A program made the position numbers and the translations under genes. The notes under the pieces were generated by a model. The model did no database searches and was not told the DNA's origin. It saw only the letters and a program-made list of their open reading frames with translations. Of a stretch of DNA of 64,000 nucleotides, positions 26,742-36,149 are shown piece after piece. The DNA lies in assembly GCF_900102855.1 (NCBI RefSeq), contig NZ_FMWD01000006.1:223416-287415 (forward strand). Reading direction: 5' to 3'. Position 1 is the first letter of the stretch; each line of letters begins with the position of its first letter. The stretch comes from Thiohalomonas denitrificans (lineage in GTDB: Bacteria; Pseudomonadota; Gammaproteobacteria; Thiohalomonadales; Thiohalomonadaceae).

Positions 26742-29630
26742 CTATGTGCGATTGAAATCGACGGCCGGTTCAGCGGTCACCACAGCGACGGGAGTATCGG
26801 TGGTATTGCGCAGCGGCGAAAGGGTCAAATCCACTGTTTGGCGATGTCCGTCACGAGAAAGGCAATCTACCCGGAACTGCTGATCCTCTGTGTTGTGCCC
26901 GGTACGCTGGAGGGCTTCGCGCAATGCTTCATGAGCATCGTCCAGGTAAACGTCGAAAATGCTCATGCCGACCGCCTCCTCTTCGCTATACCCGTACAGC
27001 CTCTCGGCGGCATGGTTCCAGGCGATAATATGCCCATCCAATTCGACGACTGCGATGGCATCGCTGGTTTCGTGCATCATGCCCGCGCGGCGACGAGCCG
27101 TGGCCATGTCCTTGAGATGGGTGATATCGACATAGGCCAGCACGACCCCGTCAATGCGGTTATCCTGAGTCTTGTAGGGCCGTATTTTGACGTAATAGAG
27201 CCGTCCACTCTCGCCCTCGACCTCACGGGTGGCCGGAGTGACGGTATCCATGACCCGGTGCGCCAGACTCTGCAGGTCCGGCACCGCCACCTTGGCGCGG
27301 ATGTCGCTGATCGGCCGGCCGATATCCCCCGGAATGAGATTGAGTACCTCCTCAGCCGTGGGCGTGAAATAGCGGATGCGCAGATCGCCGTTAAGCATCA
27401 CGACCGGGATACTCACGCAGGTCAGCAAGTTCTGCAGGTCGGCATTGAGTTGACCCAGCTCCCGGTTGCGCGACTCCAGCTCCTGATTAACGGTCGCCAG
27501 CTCTTCATTGGTGGACTGCAGCTCCTCGCGGCTGGTTTCCACCTCTTCGTTATTGCTCTGCAGTTCCTCGTTGCTGGAGAGGACCTCCTCGTGGGCAATG
27601 CGCAGTTGCTCATTGACCTGCTCCTGCTCATCGAGCATCGATTGCAGATACTCGCGGGTCTCGGCCAACTCGTCCTCCAGCTCGGCGACTCGGGCATCCG
27701 ATACCTCGGCGCCGCTCTGCGGCACGGCCTGGCGCTGAACCCGCACCGGCTCGAACACCACCAGGTAATAGGTCGAAACCCCCTCCGGTGTCTCCAGCGG
27801 CCGAATCGCCAGGTCGACCCATTCACCGTCGCCCTTATTGTGGAGCGAGACATGCTCCTTGCGGCCGGCCTGTCCGGTCTTGACCACCTGATGGAGCAGG
27901 CTGCGCAGGGGCACGACCAGGTCCCCCCTTACCAGTTTCAAAAGATTCAGACTTGCAGCGCCGGGGGCCGGCTGCAGGTATTGGCCGGTACGACGCCCCC
28001 GAAAATGACACACCTGCCCGGTCCCGGTGACGACCACCGCCGGCGGCGCGAACTGATCGAGCAGGCAACGGTCCGCAAGCTGCTCCGGACTCCACGATGT
28101 GCGTTCGGCGGGTACGGAGCCGCTCTGGGGCTCTTCCAAGGCCGCCGTATGGCCGAGTGACTGGCTGCTGTAGTGGACCCGGTTTGCCGTCGCCCTCTTG
28201 CGATAGACCTTGTTGTGGGTGTCGACCACCGAGAACAGGTCCGCCGCACGTGCGGTACTCTCCGAACGGCCCAGGAGCAGAAAACGGTTGGGGTCCAGGG
28301 CGTAGTGGATCACCTGCAGGGCCCGTTCCTGCATCACCGGCTGAAGATAGATCAGGAGATTGCGGCAGCAGACGAGGTCGAGATGGGAAAAGGGCGGGTC
28401 GCTCAACAGATTGTGTGCAGCGAAGACGCACAGGTTACGCAAAGGCGTTATCACCTCGTAACCCTCGGGAGTGTGAACGAAAAAACGCTGCAACTGGCTG
28501 CTGGAGAGTTTCTTCACCGCCTGCTCGGAATAGACGGCACGCCGGGCCTGCCTGATCGCCTCGGCATCCAAGTCGCTGGCAAAGATCTGGATGGGGATGT
28601 TGTAGGCCTCATCGCCCAGGAATTCCAGCAAGCTGATCAGCACCGAGTAGACCTCCTCGCCAGTGGAGCAGGCAGGGATCCAGATACGCAACGGCGCATT
28701 TTCCTGTCGTTCCTCGAACAGGGAGGGAAATACCTTCTCCTGCAGCGCCTCAAAGCTCTCCGGCTCACGGAAAAACTCGGTGACGTTGATGAGAATGTCC
28801 CGGAACAGGGCATCCACCTCGTTCGGTTCGCATTTGAGCAGAGCCACGTAATCCGGCAAACGCTCACAATGCCTCGATACCATATGCCGCCGGACCCGGC
28901 GCAAGATAGTGGCGTCCTTGTAGCCGGAGAGGTCGTGACCGGTGCGGCTCCGGATGAGCTCGAACAGGTCGGACAGGTTCCCGCCCGCGACCTTTTTTTC
29001 CAGCTCAAGCTGCCCGGGTTTACGTAGATAGGGGTGACGAGCGACACGAGCCAGCTCTTTGGCGATTTCTCCGGGGGGCAGCACGCCGTCGACCCCCATT
29101 TGCGCGGCATTCTGCGGCATGGCCGGCTGGGTGGCGGATTGAGGGTCCTGAACGAAGACCAGGCCGCCGGCAGCACGGATTACCTGGAGCCCGGCGGCAC
29201 CATCGTGACCGGCGCCGGAAAGGACTACACCAATGGCGATACTGCCCCGGTCCCTCGCCAGGGAGCGGAAGAAACGATCGATACGATCCGACGGAATCTG
29301 CTGTGTTTCGGGCAGCAGGTGAAGTCGACCCTCCGAAAGGTCGATGTAGTGACCCGGTGGAATCACATAAATATGATCAGGTTCAACTTCGACGCCCTCG
29401 GTGACCTGCCGCACAGGCAGATCGGTCTCATGCTGCAGCAGCTCCGACAGGATACTCCGATGCCCCGGAGCCAGATGCTGGACCAGCACGAAGCCCATTC
29501 CGGTGTCATTCGGCAGGGCCTGCAACAGCTCGCGGTAAGCGCTGAGGCCACCGGCGGACGCACCAATACCGACCACCGGGATGTCCGCGCCGGCCTCGTG
29601 GTGGTCCGCTCGCTCGGTTTCTGTGTTCAT
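26742..29630 (-). CDS. CheB-CheR hybrid methyltransferase/methylesterase with PAS domains
   Basis: The 962-residue protein begins with a CheB methylesterase domain (GIGASAGG, QHLAPGH, LSGAGHDGA). Next comes a CheR methyltransferase (TEFFREPESF, WIPACSTGEEVYS), then a long coiled-coil stretch (ELQSTNEELATVNQELESRNRELGQLN). Two or three PAS domains complete it; one ends in a PAC-like YVDITHLKD. No receiver domain precedes CheB. These hybrids act with PAS kinases in sensory adaptation outside classical chemotaxis, and no MCP or CheA is nearby. The start at 29630 matches the usual CheB N-terminus; the frame upstream to 29840 has none of the family character. Confidence 0.9.
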   Translation of the reverse strand: MNTETERADHHEAGADIPVVGIGASAGGLSAYRELLQALPNDTGMGFVLVQHLAPGHRSILSELLQHETDLPVRQVTEGVEVEPDHIYVIPPGHYIDLSEGRLHLLPETQQIPSDRIDRFFRSLARDRGSIAIGVVLSGAGHDGAAGLQVIRAAGGLVFVQDPQSATQPAMPQNAAQMGVDGVLPPGEIAKELARVARHPYLRKPGQLELEKKVAGGNLSDLFELIRSRTGHDLSGYKDATILRRVRRHMVSRHCERLPDYVALLKCEPNEVDALFRDILINVTEFFREPESFEALQEKVFPSLFEERQENAPLRIWIPACSTGEEVYSVLISLLEFLGDEAYNIPIQIFASDLDAEAIRQARRAVYSEQAVKKLSSSQLQRFFVHTPEGYEVITPLRNLCVFAAHNLLSDPPFSHLDLVCCRNLLIYLQPVMQERALQVIHYALDPNRFLLLGRSESTARAADLFSVVDTHNKVYRKRATANRVHYSSQSLGHTAALEEPQSGSVPAERTSWSPEQLADRCLLDQFAPPAVVVTGTGQVCHFRGRRTGQYLQPAPGAASLNLLKLVRGDLVVPLRSLLHQVVKTGQAGRKEHVSLHNKGDGEWVDLAIRPLETPEGVSTYYLVVFEPVRVQRQAVPQSGAEVSDARVAELEDELAETREYLQSMLDEQEQVNEQLRIAHEEVLSSNEELQSNNEEVETSREELQSTNEELATVNQELESRNRELGQLNADLQNLLTCVSIPVVMLNGDLRIRYFTPTAEEVLNLIPGDIGRPISDIRAKVAVPDLQSLAHRVMDTVTPATREVEGESGRLYYVKIRPYKTQDNRIDGVVLAYVDITHLKDMATARRRAGMMHETSDAIAVVELDGHIIAWNHAAERLYGYSEEEAVGMSIFDVYLDDAHEALREALQRTGHNTEDQQFRVDCLSRDGHRQTVDLTLSPLRNTTDTPVAVVTAEPAVDFNRT

Positions 29631-29807
29631 CTTCTCGAGTCCCCCAAAGCCGTGCGTCAAAACCCCCATGTTTGCCGTGACGACGAGTGGGGAGTGAGAT
29701 GGCTTTAACCACATCCGTGACGAACGAATCCACATCCAGCAACATGGCAGACGTTTTTGACTCTTTCCGCTCGCTCCAGGGAATAGCTTAATACGAAACA
29801 GTGTCCA

Positions 29808-29864
29808 TAAAAAACGGGCCGAGCCCCGGATCCTCCACAATTGGAGGGCGGGGCATCGGCCCGT
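29808..29864 (-). terminator. strong intrinsic terminator of the cold-shock gene
   Basis: On the minus strand a hairpin of more than 20 base pairs (ACGGGCCGATGCCCCG ... CGGGGCTCGGCCCGT) is followed by a run of six T. It lies about 60 bases after the csp stop. Confidence 0.9.
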
Positions 29865-29926
29865 CCTTAGTTGGCGAGCGCGGAACGCGCGCGTGGCGCG
29901 TTTCGGCTCAGCCGGTCAGCAACGTC

Positions 29927-30130
29927 TTATTGAGGAGTAACGTTGCTGGCCTGGGGACCCTTGGGACCATTTTCCAGGGTGAAGCTAACCGGCTGACCTT
30001 CGGCCAGGGTTTTAAAGCCTGAGCCCTGGATTGCACTGAAGTGAACGAAAACGTCTGCGCCGCCATCATCCTGAGAGATGAAGCCAAAGCCCTTGGATTC
30101 GTTGAACCACTTCACGGTACCTGTAGACAT
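29927..30130 (-). CDS. CspA-family cold-shock protein
   Basis: The 67-residue single cold-shock domain shows both RNA-binding motifs, KGFGFI and VFVHFS, and the standard [11 protein letters not shown] start. It acts as an RNA chaperone in the cytoplasm. The upstream 230 bases to the next gene are AT-richer than the neighbourhood, as expected for a long csp 5' leader, but I cannot define a cold-shock box. The transcript ends at the strong hairpin around 29808-29864. Confidence 0.96.
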   Translation of the reverse strand: MSTGTVKWFNESKGFGFISQDDGGADVFVHFSAIQGSGFKTLAEGQPVSFTLENGPKGPQASNVTPQ

Positions 30131-30361
30131 AGTAATCTTTACCTTTAAATATCAAATATATAGAGAGAGTTGTGCGTACAGGTAATGAAGAGGTGATTCG
30201 AGGAGTATCTGTGAGGCACTGCTGAAATTACCAATTAACAATATCTGTAGCAAGCAGAACTATAGGCCCATTTCCGAGTGAATGCCAGAACTATTTTCAG
30301 ACAATATCCAAAACGGCCAAAGCCGAGAGGGGCCCGGCACCTCCATGTGCCTGTTGATGCC

Positions 30362-30886
30362 CTATTCAGCCTTCAGATACGCGAAACCTTCCGATTGCAA
30401 CTCGGCGAGCCGCACGACCCCGGAAGGGACTGCTGCAACCGGCTCGTAGAGCTTGTCTTCAGAGACTCCGGTCTGGGTGCGGGTAATATTACACAACTCC
30501 AGCTTCACGCCCCGATCGCTCAGTGAGAGCAGCCGGCCCTTGATGCTCTCCCGACGCTCCGCCAGTTCGGCATCCTCAGCGAAGGGGGTGTCGACCAGCT
30601 TGTCATCGGTGAGAAAACGAATACCGTGCGCGACGAACACGATCCGCACGTCGTAGTCGACCAATTCATTCTGGTAGTGGGTCACCATGTTGTTGATGCT
30701 GGTCAGCATGGCGCTGAAACGGCGCGAGTCGGCAAAATCGGCGTGGTATACGACCTTGACCACACCATCGGAGAAATCCGCAGCCATCGCTCGTCCCGGA
30801 ATCCAGCTCGTTGCGAAAACCAGGAGCAGTACGGCGGTCAACAATCCGCCACGCCCGGAAACCCGGCCGGTCGGTAACACTTTCAT
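30362..30886 (-). CDS. exported DsrE/DsrF-like protein
   Basis: The 174-residue protein has a Sec signal peptide (cleavage after AMAA near residue 36) and a DsrE-type fold (VKVVYHADF, then NNMVTHYQNELVDYDVRIVFVAHGIRF). The conserved late block with a cysteine (VKLELCNITR) is kept. Cytoplasmic DsrE proteins relay sulfane sulfur; periplasmic relatives are common in sulfur oxidisers and their role is not settled. AGGAGG lies just upstream of the ATG. Confidence 0.85.
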   Translation of the reverse strand: MKVLPTGRVSGRGGLLTAVLLLVFATSWIPGRAMAADFSDGVVKVVYHADFADSRRFSAMLTSINNMVTHYQNELVDYDVRIVFVAHGIRFLTDDKLVDTPFAEDAELAERRESIKGRLLSLSDRGVKLELCNITRTQTGVSEDKLYEPVAAVPSGVVRLAELQSEGFAYLKAE

Positions 30887-31125
30887 ATCGCCTCCTGTGA
30901 GTATCCGATCATTGATGCACTACCTGCTTCGTGCCGGGCGCCCTTTGCTCACGCAGGGCCTCAATGTTGGTTTTTTATCAGAGTGGACCCGGGACTCTGA
31001 CAAGATAGCCGAAACCCGCGACGAGGGACATCTATCTCGGGCCGACTGCCCCGACTCGACGACGGGGGGCAGCAACTCGGCTAACATGGGAATTAGCGAT
31101 TCGGAAAAGGAATTCAGGAGTACGC

Positions 31126-32280
31126 ATGGAATTCGGCAGACCCGTTCTGGTTATGGCCTGTTTTTTCTCACTCATCGCTTGTGTAGGCGGCGGCGGAGGC
31201 GCTACTGCTGTCGATGACGACGGAAAGACCAGCCCTGATGATGCCACGCACTCGATCATGATGACGCCGGTAGCCGACGGACTGGAGAACCCCTGGGCTC
31301 TCGCTTTCCTGACCGACGGCGACATTCTGGTGACCGAGCGCCCCGGCCGGTTGCGGCTCATTCAAGATGGCAATCTGGTCGAGCAGCCGGTCACCGGATT
31401 GCCGGAAGTATGGGTCGGCGGGCAGGGAGGACTGCTCGATGTCGAGGCGCACCCCGACTTCGCCAACAACCGGCTCATCTACTTCTCCTACAGCGCGGGC
31501 ACCGATTCGGAGCAGACCACCCGGGTAACACGGGCCCGGTATGAAAACGGCGCGTTGTCGGAGTTACTGACCATCTTCGAGGCCGAACCCTACCGGGACA
31601 GCAGCAAACACTTCGGCTCCCGTCTCGCTTTCGACAGCCAGAACTTTCTCTACATCAGCCTGGGAGAGAGGGGCGACCGCGCTCAAGCCCAGGACCGGCT
31701 CGACCACGTCGGCTCGATCATTCGCATCCATGATGATGGGCGCGTACCTGCCGATAACCCATTCTTCTCTGCACCGGATGCCCGATCCGAACTGTTCAGC
31801 ATCGGCCACCGGAACCCCCAGGGACTCACCCGCAACCCGTTCAGTGGCGATATATGGAGCCATGAGCACGGGCCGCAGGGCGGCGACGAAGTCAATCTCA
31901 TCCGTGCCGGACTCAACTACGGCTGGCCCGAGATCACCCACGGCACCAATTACGACGGCACTCCCATCGGCCCGAGCCAGCAGGAAGGCATGGAGCCACC
32001 GCTTTATCACTGGGCTCCGACCTCAATCGCACCGTCAGGCATGGCCTTCTATACCGGCGATCGATTCCCGAACTGGGAGGGGGATCTCTTCCTCGGTGCA
32101 CTCGCCGGACGCGCACTGGTACGCCTGCAAGTGGCGGGAAACGAAGTCACCGGCGAAGAGCGGCTACTGGAGAGCGAAGAAATGCGAATCCGGGATGTGG
32201 CCGAGGGGCCCGACGGCTATCTGTGGATTGTGACCGACCACAATCCGGGACAACTGATACGTCTGGAACCGGCGGAGTAG
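31126..32280 (+). CDS. PQQ-type sugar (aldose) dehydrogenase, lipoprotein
   Basis: The 384-residue six-bladed propeller belongs to the soluble glucose/aldose sugar dehydrogenase family. Recognisable blocks include ENPWALAFL, the active-site region FGSRLAF, IGHRNPQGL, HEHGPQGGDEVN, YGWPEI and PSGMAFYTG. The N-terminus is a lipoprotein signal (LIAC) followed by a Gly-rich spacer, so it is probably attached to the outer membrane. It would oxidise sugars or alcohols in the periplasm with PQQ. No PQQ synthesis genes are in the window. AGGAGT precedes the ATG. Confidence 0.9.
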   Translation: MEFGRPVLVMACFFSLIACVGGGGGATAVDDDGKTSPDDATHSIMMTPVADGLENPWALAFLTDGDILVTERPGRLRLIQDGNLVEQPVTGLPEVWVGGQGGLLDVEAHPDFANNRLIYFSYSAGTDSEQTTRVTRARYENGALSELLTIFEAEPYRDSSKHFGSRLAFDSQNFLYISLGERGDRAQAQDRLDHVGSIIRIHDDGRVPADNPFFSAPDARSELFSIGHRNPQGLTRNPFSGDIWSHEHGPQGGDEVNLIRAGLNYGWPEITHGTNYDGTPIGPSQQEGMEPPLYHWAPTSIAPSGMAFYTGDRFPNWEGDLFLGALAGRALVRLQVAGNEVTGEERLLESEEMRIRDVAEGPDGYLWIVTDHNPGQLIRLEPAE

Positions 32281-32302
32281 CTACCGCTTCGACTACCCGG
32301 CA

Positions 32303-32518
32303 TCACCGGCTTCGGAGATAAAGCCTCTCGACCTTCTCCCTGGCCCAGGGAGTACGGCGCAGGAATTTCAGACTGGAGGAGATACTCGGGTCCTTGGTAA
32401 AGCATTTGATCTTGATGCGTCGACCCAACTCTTCCCAGCCGTACTCCTCCACCAGCCGTGTGAGCATCATCTCCAGCGTCACACCATGTAACGGGTCCCG
32501 GTGACGCTCTTCACTCAT
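32303..32518 (-). CDS. VF530-family (DUF2132) small protein
   Basis: The 71-residue protein matches the VF530 family: [25 protein letters not shown] followed by [25 protein letters not shown]. The family has a known compact fold related to DNA-binding domains, with no settled function. Its ATGAGTGA start overlaps the stop of the RNA-binding protein gene by 8 bases, so translation is probably coupled. Confidence 0.88.
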   Translation of the reverse strand: MSEERHRDPLHGVTLEMMLTRLVEEYGWEELGRRIKIKCFTKDPSISSSLKFLRRTPWAREKVERLYLRSR

Positions 32519-32789
32519 CGGTGCCGCCATCCGTATCGCCCTTTTCCGGTTTGATCTCGGCCTTTTTCACCCGAATCGGTTGACCGGCCAGCATGGTGCC
32601 GTTGAGGTTTTTCATCGCCGCCTTGGCCTCACCGGGCCTTGGCATCTCCACGAACCCAAAGCCTTTCGAGTTACCGGTCTGTTTGTCCATGACCAGCGAG
32701 CAGGACTGCACGCTTCCGTAGGCCTCGAACAGCTCCCTGAGCTCGTTCTCTGTGGTGGTACGGGCGAGGTTGCGAATCAAAAGTTTCAT
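32511..32789 (-). CDS. single-RRM RNA-binding protein
   Basis: The 92-residue protein has one RNA recognition motif with RNP2 (LLIRNL) and RNP1 (KGFGFVEM), then a Lys-rich tail. Such proteins are RNA chaperones, often cold- or stress-linked, in bacteria. I chose the ATG at 32789 because the RRM begins there; a longer frame to 32828 has no better ribosome site. It overlaps the VF530 gene. Confidence 0.9.
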   Translation of the reverse strand: MKLLIRNLARTTTENELRELFEAYGSVQSCSLVMDKQTGNSKGFGFVEMPRPGEAKAAMKNLNGTMLAGQPIRVKKAEIKPEKGDTDGGTDE

Positions 32790-32894
32790 TAGCGGTACCG
32801 AAGTCATCCGATGGGGAAGGCGGGCCAACAGCCGTTTAGCTTACCCGAACCCACCCGTAAATACCGCCTGGCAGTAAAACGGAAATCGCAACCG

Positions 32895-33368
32895 CTAGCG
32901 CCTGTTCGGCGGGCCGACCAGCCGAGCGCCCATAGCCAGTCCAAGCCCGAACAGGCCATGAATGGCCAGCAGCGAGCCCCCTGAAACCCGCTCCTGGATA
33001 CCCGGACTGAGCCGCCGCGGGAGGACGTGGTAGTCAATGATCCAGGCCAGCAAAGACGCGCTGGTACCGGCAAGCAGTGCTCCGCGAAGACCCCGGTGTG
33101 TGCTCCCGCGAAAGAGCGTCAGCATCACCGCTGCCCAAAAGAGGCCTGCGCCCAGATTGATGACCACGCCCGGGAGTGTGTGCCGATACGAAAATCGCCG
33201 CTCGTCAAGGGCCGACTCACCCCAGATGACGTGACCGGGAGCATTGAGGGCCGCTACGGCGCTACCGCTGTCGCGCCGCCCGAACAGGGCCGCAGCGACC
33301 GAGAACAGGACCCCCGCGAGTAATCCCGGAACCACCACTTCCGCCAGGCTGGGCCGCCGAGTTTCCAT
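32895..33368 (-). CDS. small integral membrane protein, unknown
   Basis: The 157-residue protein has four hydrophobic segments (about 10-30, 65-85, 95-115, 130-150). Histidines sit near the middle (FSYRHTLPGVVINLGAG and IDYHVLP). GGAGG lies 6 bases upstream of the ATG at 33368, so the longer frame to 33494 is rejected. I do not recognise the family with confidence. Confidence 0.75.
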   Translation of the reverse strand: METRRPSLAEVVVPGLLAGVLFSVAAALFGRRDSGSAVAALNAPGHVIWGESALDERRFSYRHTLPGVVINLGAGLFWAAVMLTLFRGSTHRGLRGALLAGTSASLLAWIIDYHVLPRRLSPGIQERVSGGSLLAIHGLFGLGLAMGARLVGPPNRR

Positions 33369-33592
33369 GTCGAACCTCCTCCGATCACTAGTCCTTATGC
33401 CCCAGTATGGACAAATCCACAGCCGGTGTTCATCCGCAACCGCCTTCCGCCACACGGCCAGGGCCCGGGACAGGCGAGACGATTGCATAGGCACAGTTGT
33501 TTAACATACAAATTAAAGGGATACTCAGAGCAGGTGCGTTCCAGAACGGTCGTACCGGTACTACCAAAAAAACAAGACAAAGGAGATCATCA

Positions 33593-34177
33593 ATGTCGCT
33601 GAAGCGAACACTGAAGATGGTACTCGCAGGGGGAATTGCGTTGAGTACCACCACCCTGGCAAGCGGGCCCTCGCCGGAGATGCTGGCCCAAACCTGTGCC
33701 GCCTGTCATGGAACCAACGGTTCCAGCATAGCCTTCACCCCCTCCATCGCAGGGGCCGATCCCGAGTATTTCGTCGATAGCATGCAAGCCTTCAAGAATG
33801 GCGATCGCAATGTGACGGTGATGGACCGTATCGCCAAAGGCTATTCGGATGACCAGATCCAGAAAATGGCCGAGTTTTTCGCCAAACAACCGGCGCGTCC
33901 CATGGAGCAGGAGTATTCGCCGGTAAAGGCGAAACTCGGCGCAACGCTGCACGAAGACTACTGCGAGAAGTGCCACGAAGACGGCGGCCTCGACTCCGAA
34001 ACCAGTGCCGTCCTGGCCGGTCAATCCATGCTCTACCTCAACTACTCGATGGCCGACTTCAAGGAAGGGCATCGGGAGACACCCAAAAAGATGGCGCGGC
34101 GCGTGAAGAGCCTGCTCAAGGAGCATGGTCCGGATGGGCTGGATACCATTCTGCACTACTACGCCAGCCAGAAATAA
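33593..34177 (+). CDS. fccA: FccA-like diheme cytochrome c subunit of sulfide dehydrogenase
   Basis: The 194-residue precursor has a Sec signal peptide (to about residue 24) and two heme c sites, C35-x-x-C38-H39 (CAACH) and C124-x-x-C127-H128 (CEKCH). Methionine-containing segments are available as sixth ligands. This matches the c4-like diheme subunit of flavocytochrome c. It passes electrons from the FccB flavin to a periplasmic carrier. AAGGAG precedes the ATG, and fccB follows 13 bases after the stop. Confidence 0.92.
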   Translation: MSLKRTLKMVLAGGIALSTTTLASGPSPEMLAQTCAACHGTNGSSIAFTPSIAGADPEYFVDSMQAFKNGDRNVTVMDRIAKGYSDDQIQKMAEFFAKQPARPMEQEYSPVKAKLGATLHEDYCEKCHEDGGLDSETSAVLAGQSMLYLNYSMADFKEGHRETPKKMARRVKSLLKEHGPDGLDTILHYYASQK

Positions 34178-34190
34178 GGGGGAGGACAGT

Positions 34191-35492
34191 ATGAATACAA
34201 TTGATCGGCGTAATTTTCTCAAGTTGTCCGGCGGAGCCGTCGCACTCGGCACACTCGGCGCCTGCGCGGGCCCGAACAAAAGCTCGATGGCCGCGAAGAA
34301 GGTGGTGGTTGTAGGCGGCGGCCCGGGTGGGGCCACGGCAGCCAAGTACCTGACCATGCTCGACCCGAATGTGGATGTCACACTTATCGAGCCCAACCGC
34401 ACCTATCACACCTGCTTCATGAGTAACGAAGTACTCTCCGGAGAGCGCTCCATCGACTCCATCGCCTTCGGGTTCGACGGTCTTCGCAAGCGCGGCATTC
34501 GGGTCGTGCACGATCTCGTCACCGCGATCGATCCGGAATCCCGAACGATAACCACCAAGGGCGGTGATACCTTCAACTATGACCGGGCCGTTGTCTCCCC
34601 GGGCGTCGACTTCAAGTGGGAAGCCATCAACGGCTACAACGCACAAGTCGCCGAAAACATTCCGCACGCCTGGAAAGCCGGTCCCCAGACCGTCACCCTT
34701 CGCAAACAGCTCGAGGCGATGCGTGATGGAGGAACGGTAATCATCGTACCGCCCACCAACCCGTTCCGCTGTCCGCCGGGGCCTTACGAGCGGGCCAGCC
34801 AGATCGCCCACTACCTGAAACACAACAAGCCCAGTTCGAAGATCCTGGTCCTCGACCCGAAAGACAAGTTCTCCAAACAAGGTCTGTTCACCCAGGGCTG
34901 GAAAAGGCTTTACGGCTACGGCACCGACAACTCCATGATCGAATGGGTTTCCGGCGCAGCCGGGGGCAAGATCGAGGGCGTGGATGCCCGTAGCATGACG
35001 GTTCAGGGCGCGGTCGAGTCCTTCAAAGGCGACGTCATCAACGTTATCCCGCCCCAGAAGGCCGGCAAACTGGCCTTCACCGCCGGGCTAACCAAGGGTG
35101 ACTGGTGTCCAATCAACAAAAAGACCTTCGAGTCGCTGATCCACCCCAATATCCACGTGTTGGGCGACGCCTCCATCTCTGCCGGCATGCCCAAGTCCGG
35201 CTATAGCGCCAATGTACAGGCCAAGGTCTGCGCAATGGCCATCTCGGACATGCTCAATGACCGGGAGCCGGGTGATCCTTCCTACATGAATACCTGTTAC
35301 AGCATCGTGGGCAAGGATTACGGGATGTCGGTCTCCGTGGTTTACGCCTTCGATGAAGCCAACAACCAAATCGTCAAGGTGAAGGGTGCCGGTGGACTCA
35401 CGCCCTCCGACGCCAGCGATGAGGCACTGAAGCGGGAATCCCGGTACGCTCACGGCTGGTTCCGTAATATCACGGACGACATGTACAGCTGA
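34191..35492 (+). CDS. fccB: flavocytochrome c sulfide dehydrogenase flavoprotein subunit
   Basis: The 433-residue flavoprotein oxidises sulfide in the periplasm. A Tat-type N-terminus (RRNFLK, then a hydrophobic stretch) precedes the FAD motif [14 protein letters not shown]75 in [10 protein letters not shown] fits the cysteine that links FAD covalently in Allochromatium FccB. C194 ([10 protein letters not shown]), together with C306 or C369, could form the redox disulfide. The C-terminal FCSD flavin-binding region is present. It is co-transcribed with fccA and followed by a terminator. This is the clearest marker of sulfide oxidation in the window. Confidence 0.95.
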   Translation: MNTIDRRNFLKLSGGAVALGTLGACAGPNKSSMAAKKVVVVGGGPGGATAAKYLTMLDPNVDVTLIEPNRTYHTCFMSNEVLSGERSIDSIAFGFDGLRKRGIRVVHDLVTAIDPESRTITTKGGDTFNYDRAVVSPGVDFKWEAINGYNAQVAENIPHAWKAGPQTVTLRKQLEAMRDGGTVIIVPPTNPFRCPPGPYERASQIAHYLKHNKPSSKILVLDPKDKFSKQGLFTQGWKRLYGYGTDNSMIEWVSGAAGGKIEGVDARSMTVQGAVESFKGDVINVIPPQKAGKLAFTAGLTKGDWCPINKKTFESLIHPNIHVLGDASISAGMPKSGYSANVQAKVCAMAISDMLNDREPGDPSYMNTCYSIVGKDYGMSVSVVYAFDEANNQIVKVKGAGGLTPSDASDEALKRESRYAHGWFRNITDDMYS

Positions 35493-35515
35493 TTCCAGCT
35501 GCCAGAGCGGAACGG

Positions 35516-35540
35516 AACGGGGCCTGCGGGCCCCGTTTTT
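35516..35540 (+). terminator. intrinsic terminator of fccAB
   Basis: AACGGGGCC-TGC-GGGCCCCGTT forms a perfect GC-rich hairpin ending in TTTTT, 24 bases after the fccB stop. Confidence 0.9.
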
Positions 35541-35719
35541 CATGACAGACCCGAAAGACAGCGGTTTTCCAGCTCCCCTCGCCCGCCCCCGGGCCATCGG
35601 CTCTTCCGTATGCGCCCCAAATCGAGCATTTCGCTGCCGTACTCGGGAAGCGGACTCGCAGCACTGAACTACTATGGAAAGAGGAAAAGAGACTTGTTCA
35701 CAACCTGGAGGTTATCGCT

Positions 35720-36022
35720 GTGCACAAGACACTGGACGATTTCAAGGACGACTTTCCGAATGCCTGGGCAGCCTACGAGAATCTGCGGAATACCTGTGAT
35801 CACGATGGCCCGCTAGACAAGAAAACGGTCGAGTTGATCAAGGTGGGTATCGCCGCTGCGCAGGAACATGAGGGCAGTCTGGTATCCCACGTCTCACAGG
35901 CGCAAAAGGCAGGCGCAAGCCCCGGGGAAATCTATCACGCAGTGCTGCAAGCGACCGGGATTGCCGGCTTCACTGTCACCCTGCACGGGATGCGTACCGC
36001 CAAGACCTACATCGAACAGTAA
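35720..36022 (+). CDS. carboxymuconolactone decarboxylase-family (AhpD-like fold) protein
   Basis: The 100-residue all-helical protein matches the CMD family (LDKKTVELIKVGIAAAQEHEGSLVSHVSQAQKAGASPGEIYHAV). The Cys-x-x-Cys pair of AhpD is absent at the usual place (HEGSLVSH), so peroxidase-reductant activity is not expected. The GTG start is supported by GGAGG 8 bases upstream. Similar CMD proteins occur near sulfur-oxidation genes; function unknown. Confidence 0.87.
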   Translation: MHKTLDDFKDDFPNAWAAYENLRNTCDHDGPLDKKTVELIKVGIAAAQEHEGSLVSHVSQAQKAGASPGEIYHAVLQATGIAGFTVTLHGMRTAKTYIEQ

Positions 36023-36149
36023 ATCTGCTCGTGCCGGAGCGGGGGACTCCCCGATCCGGCACGAGACGCATGGATTCCCTACGGGTGGGTTGCCCGGATT
36101 CGCCGCTCCCAAGCGACGTTTTCAGATTCGACCAACGATCTTCAATGCT

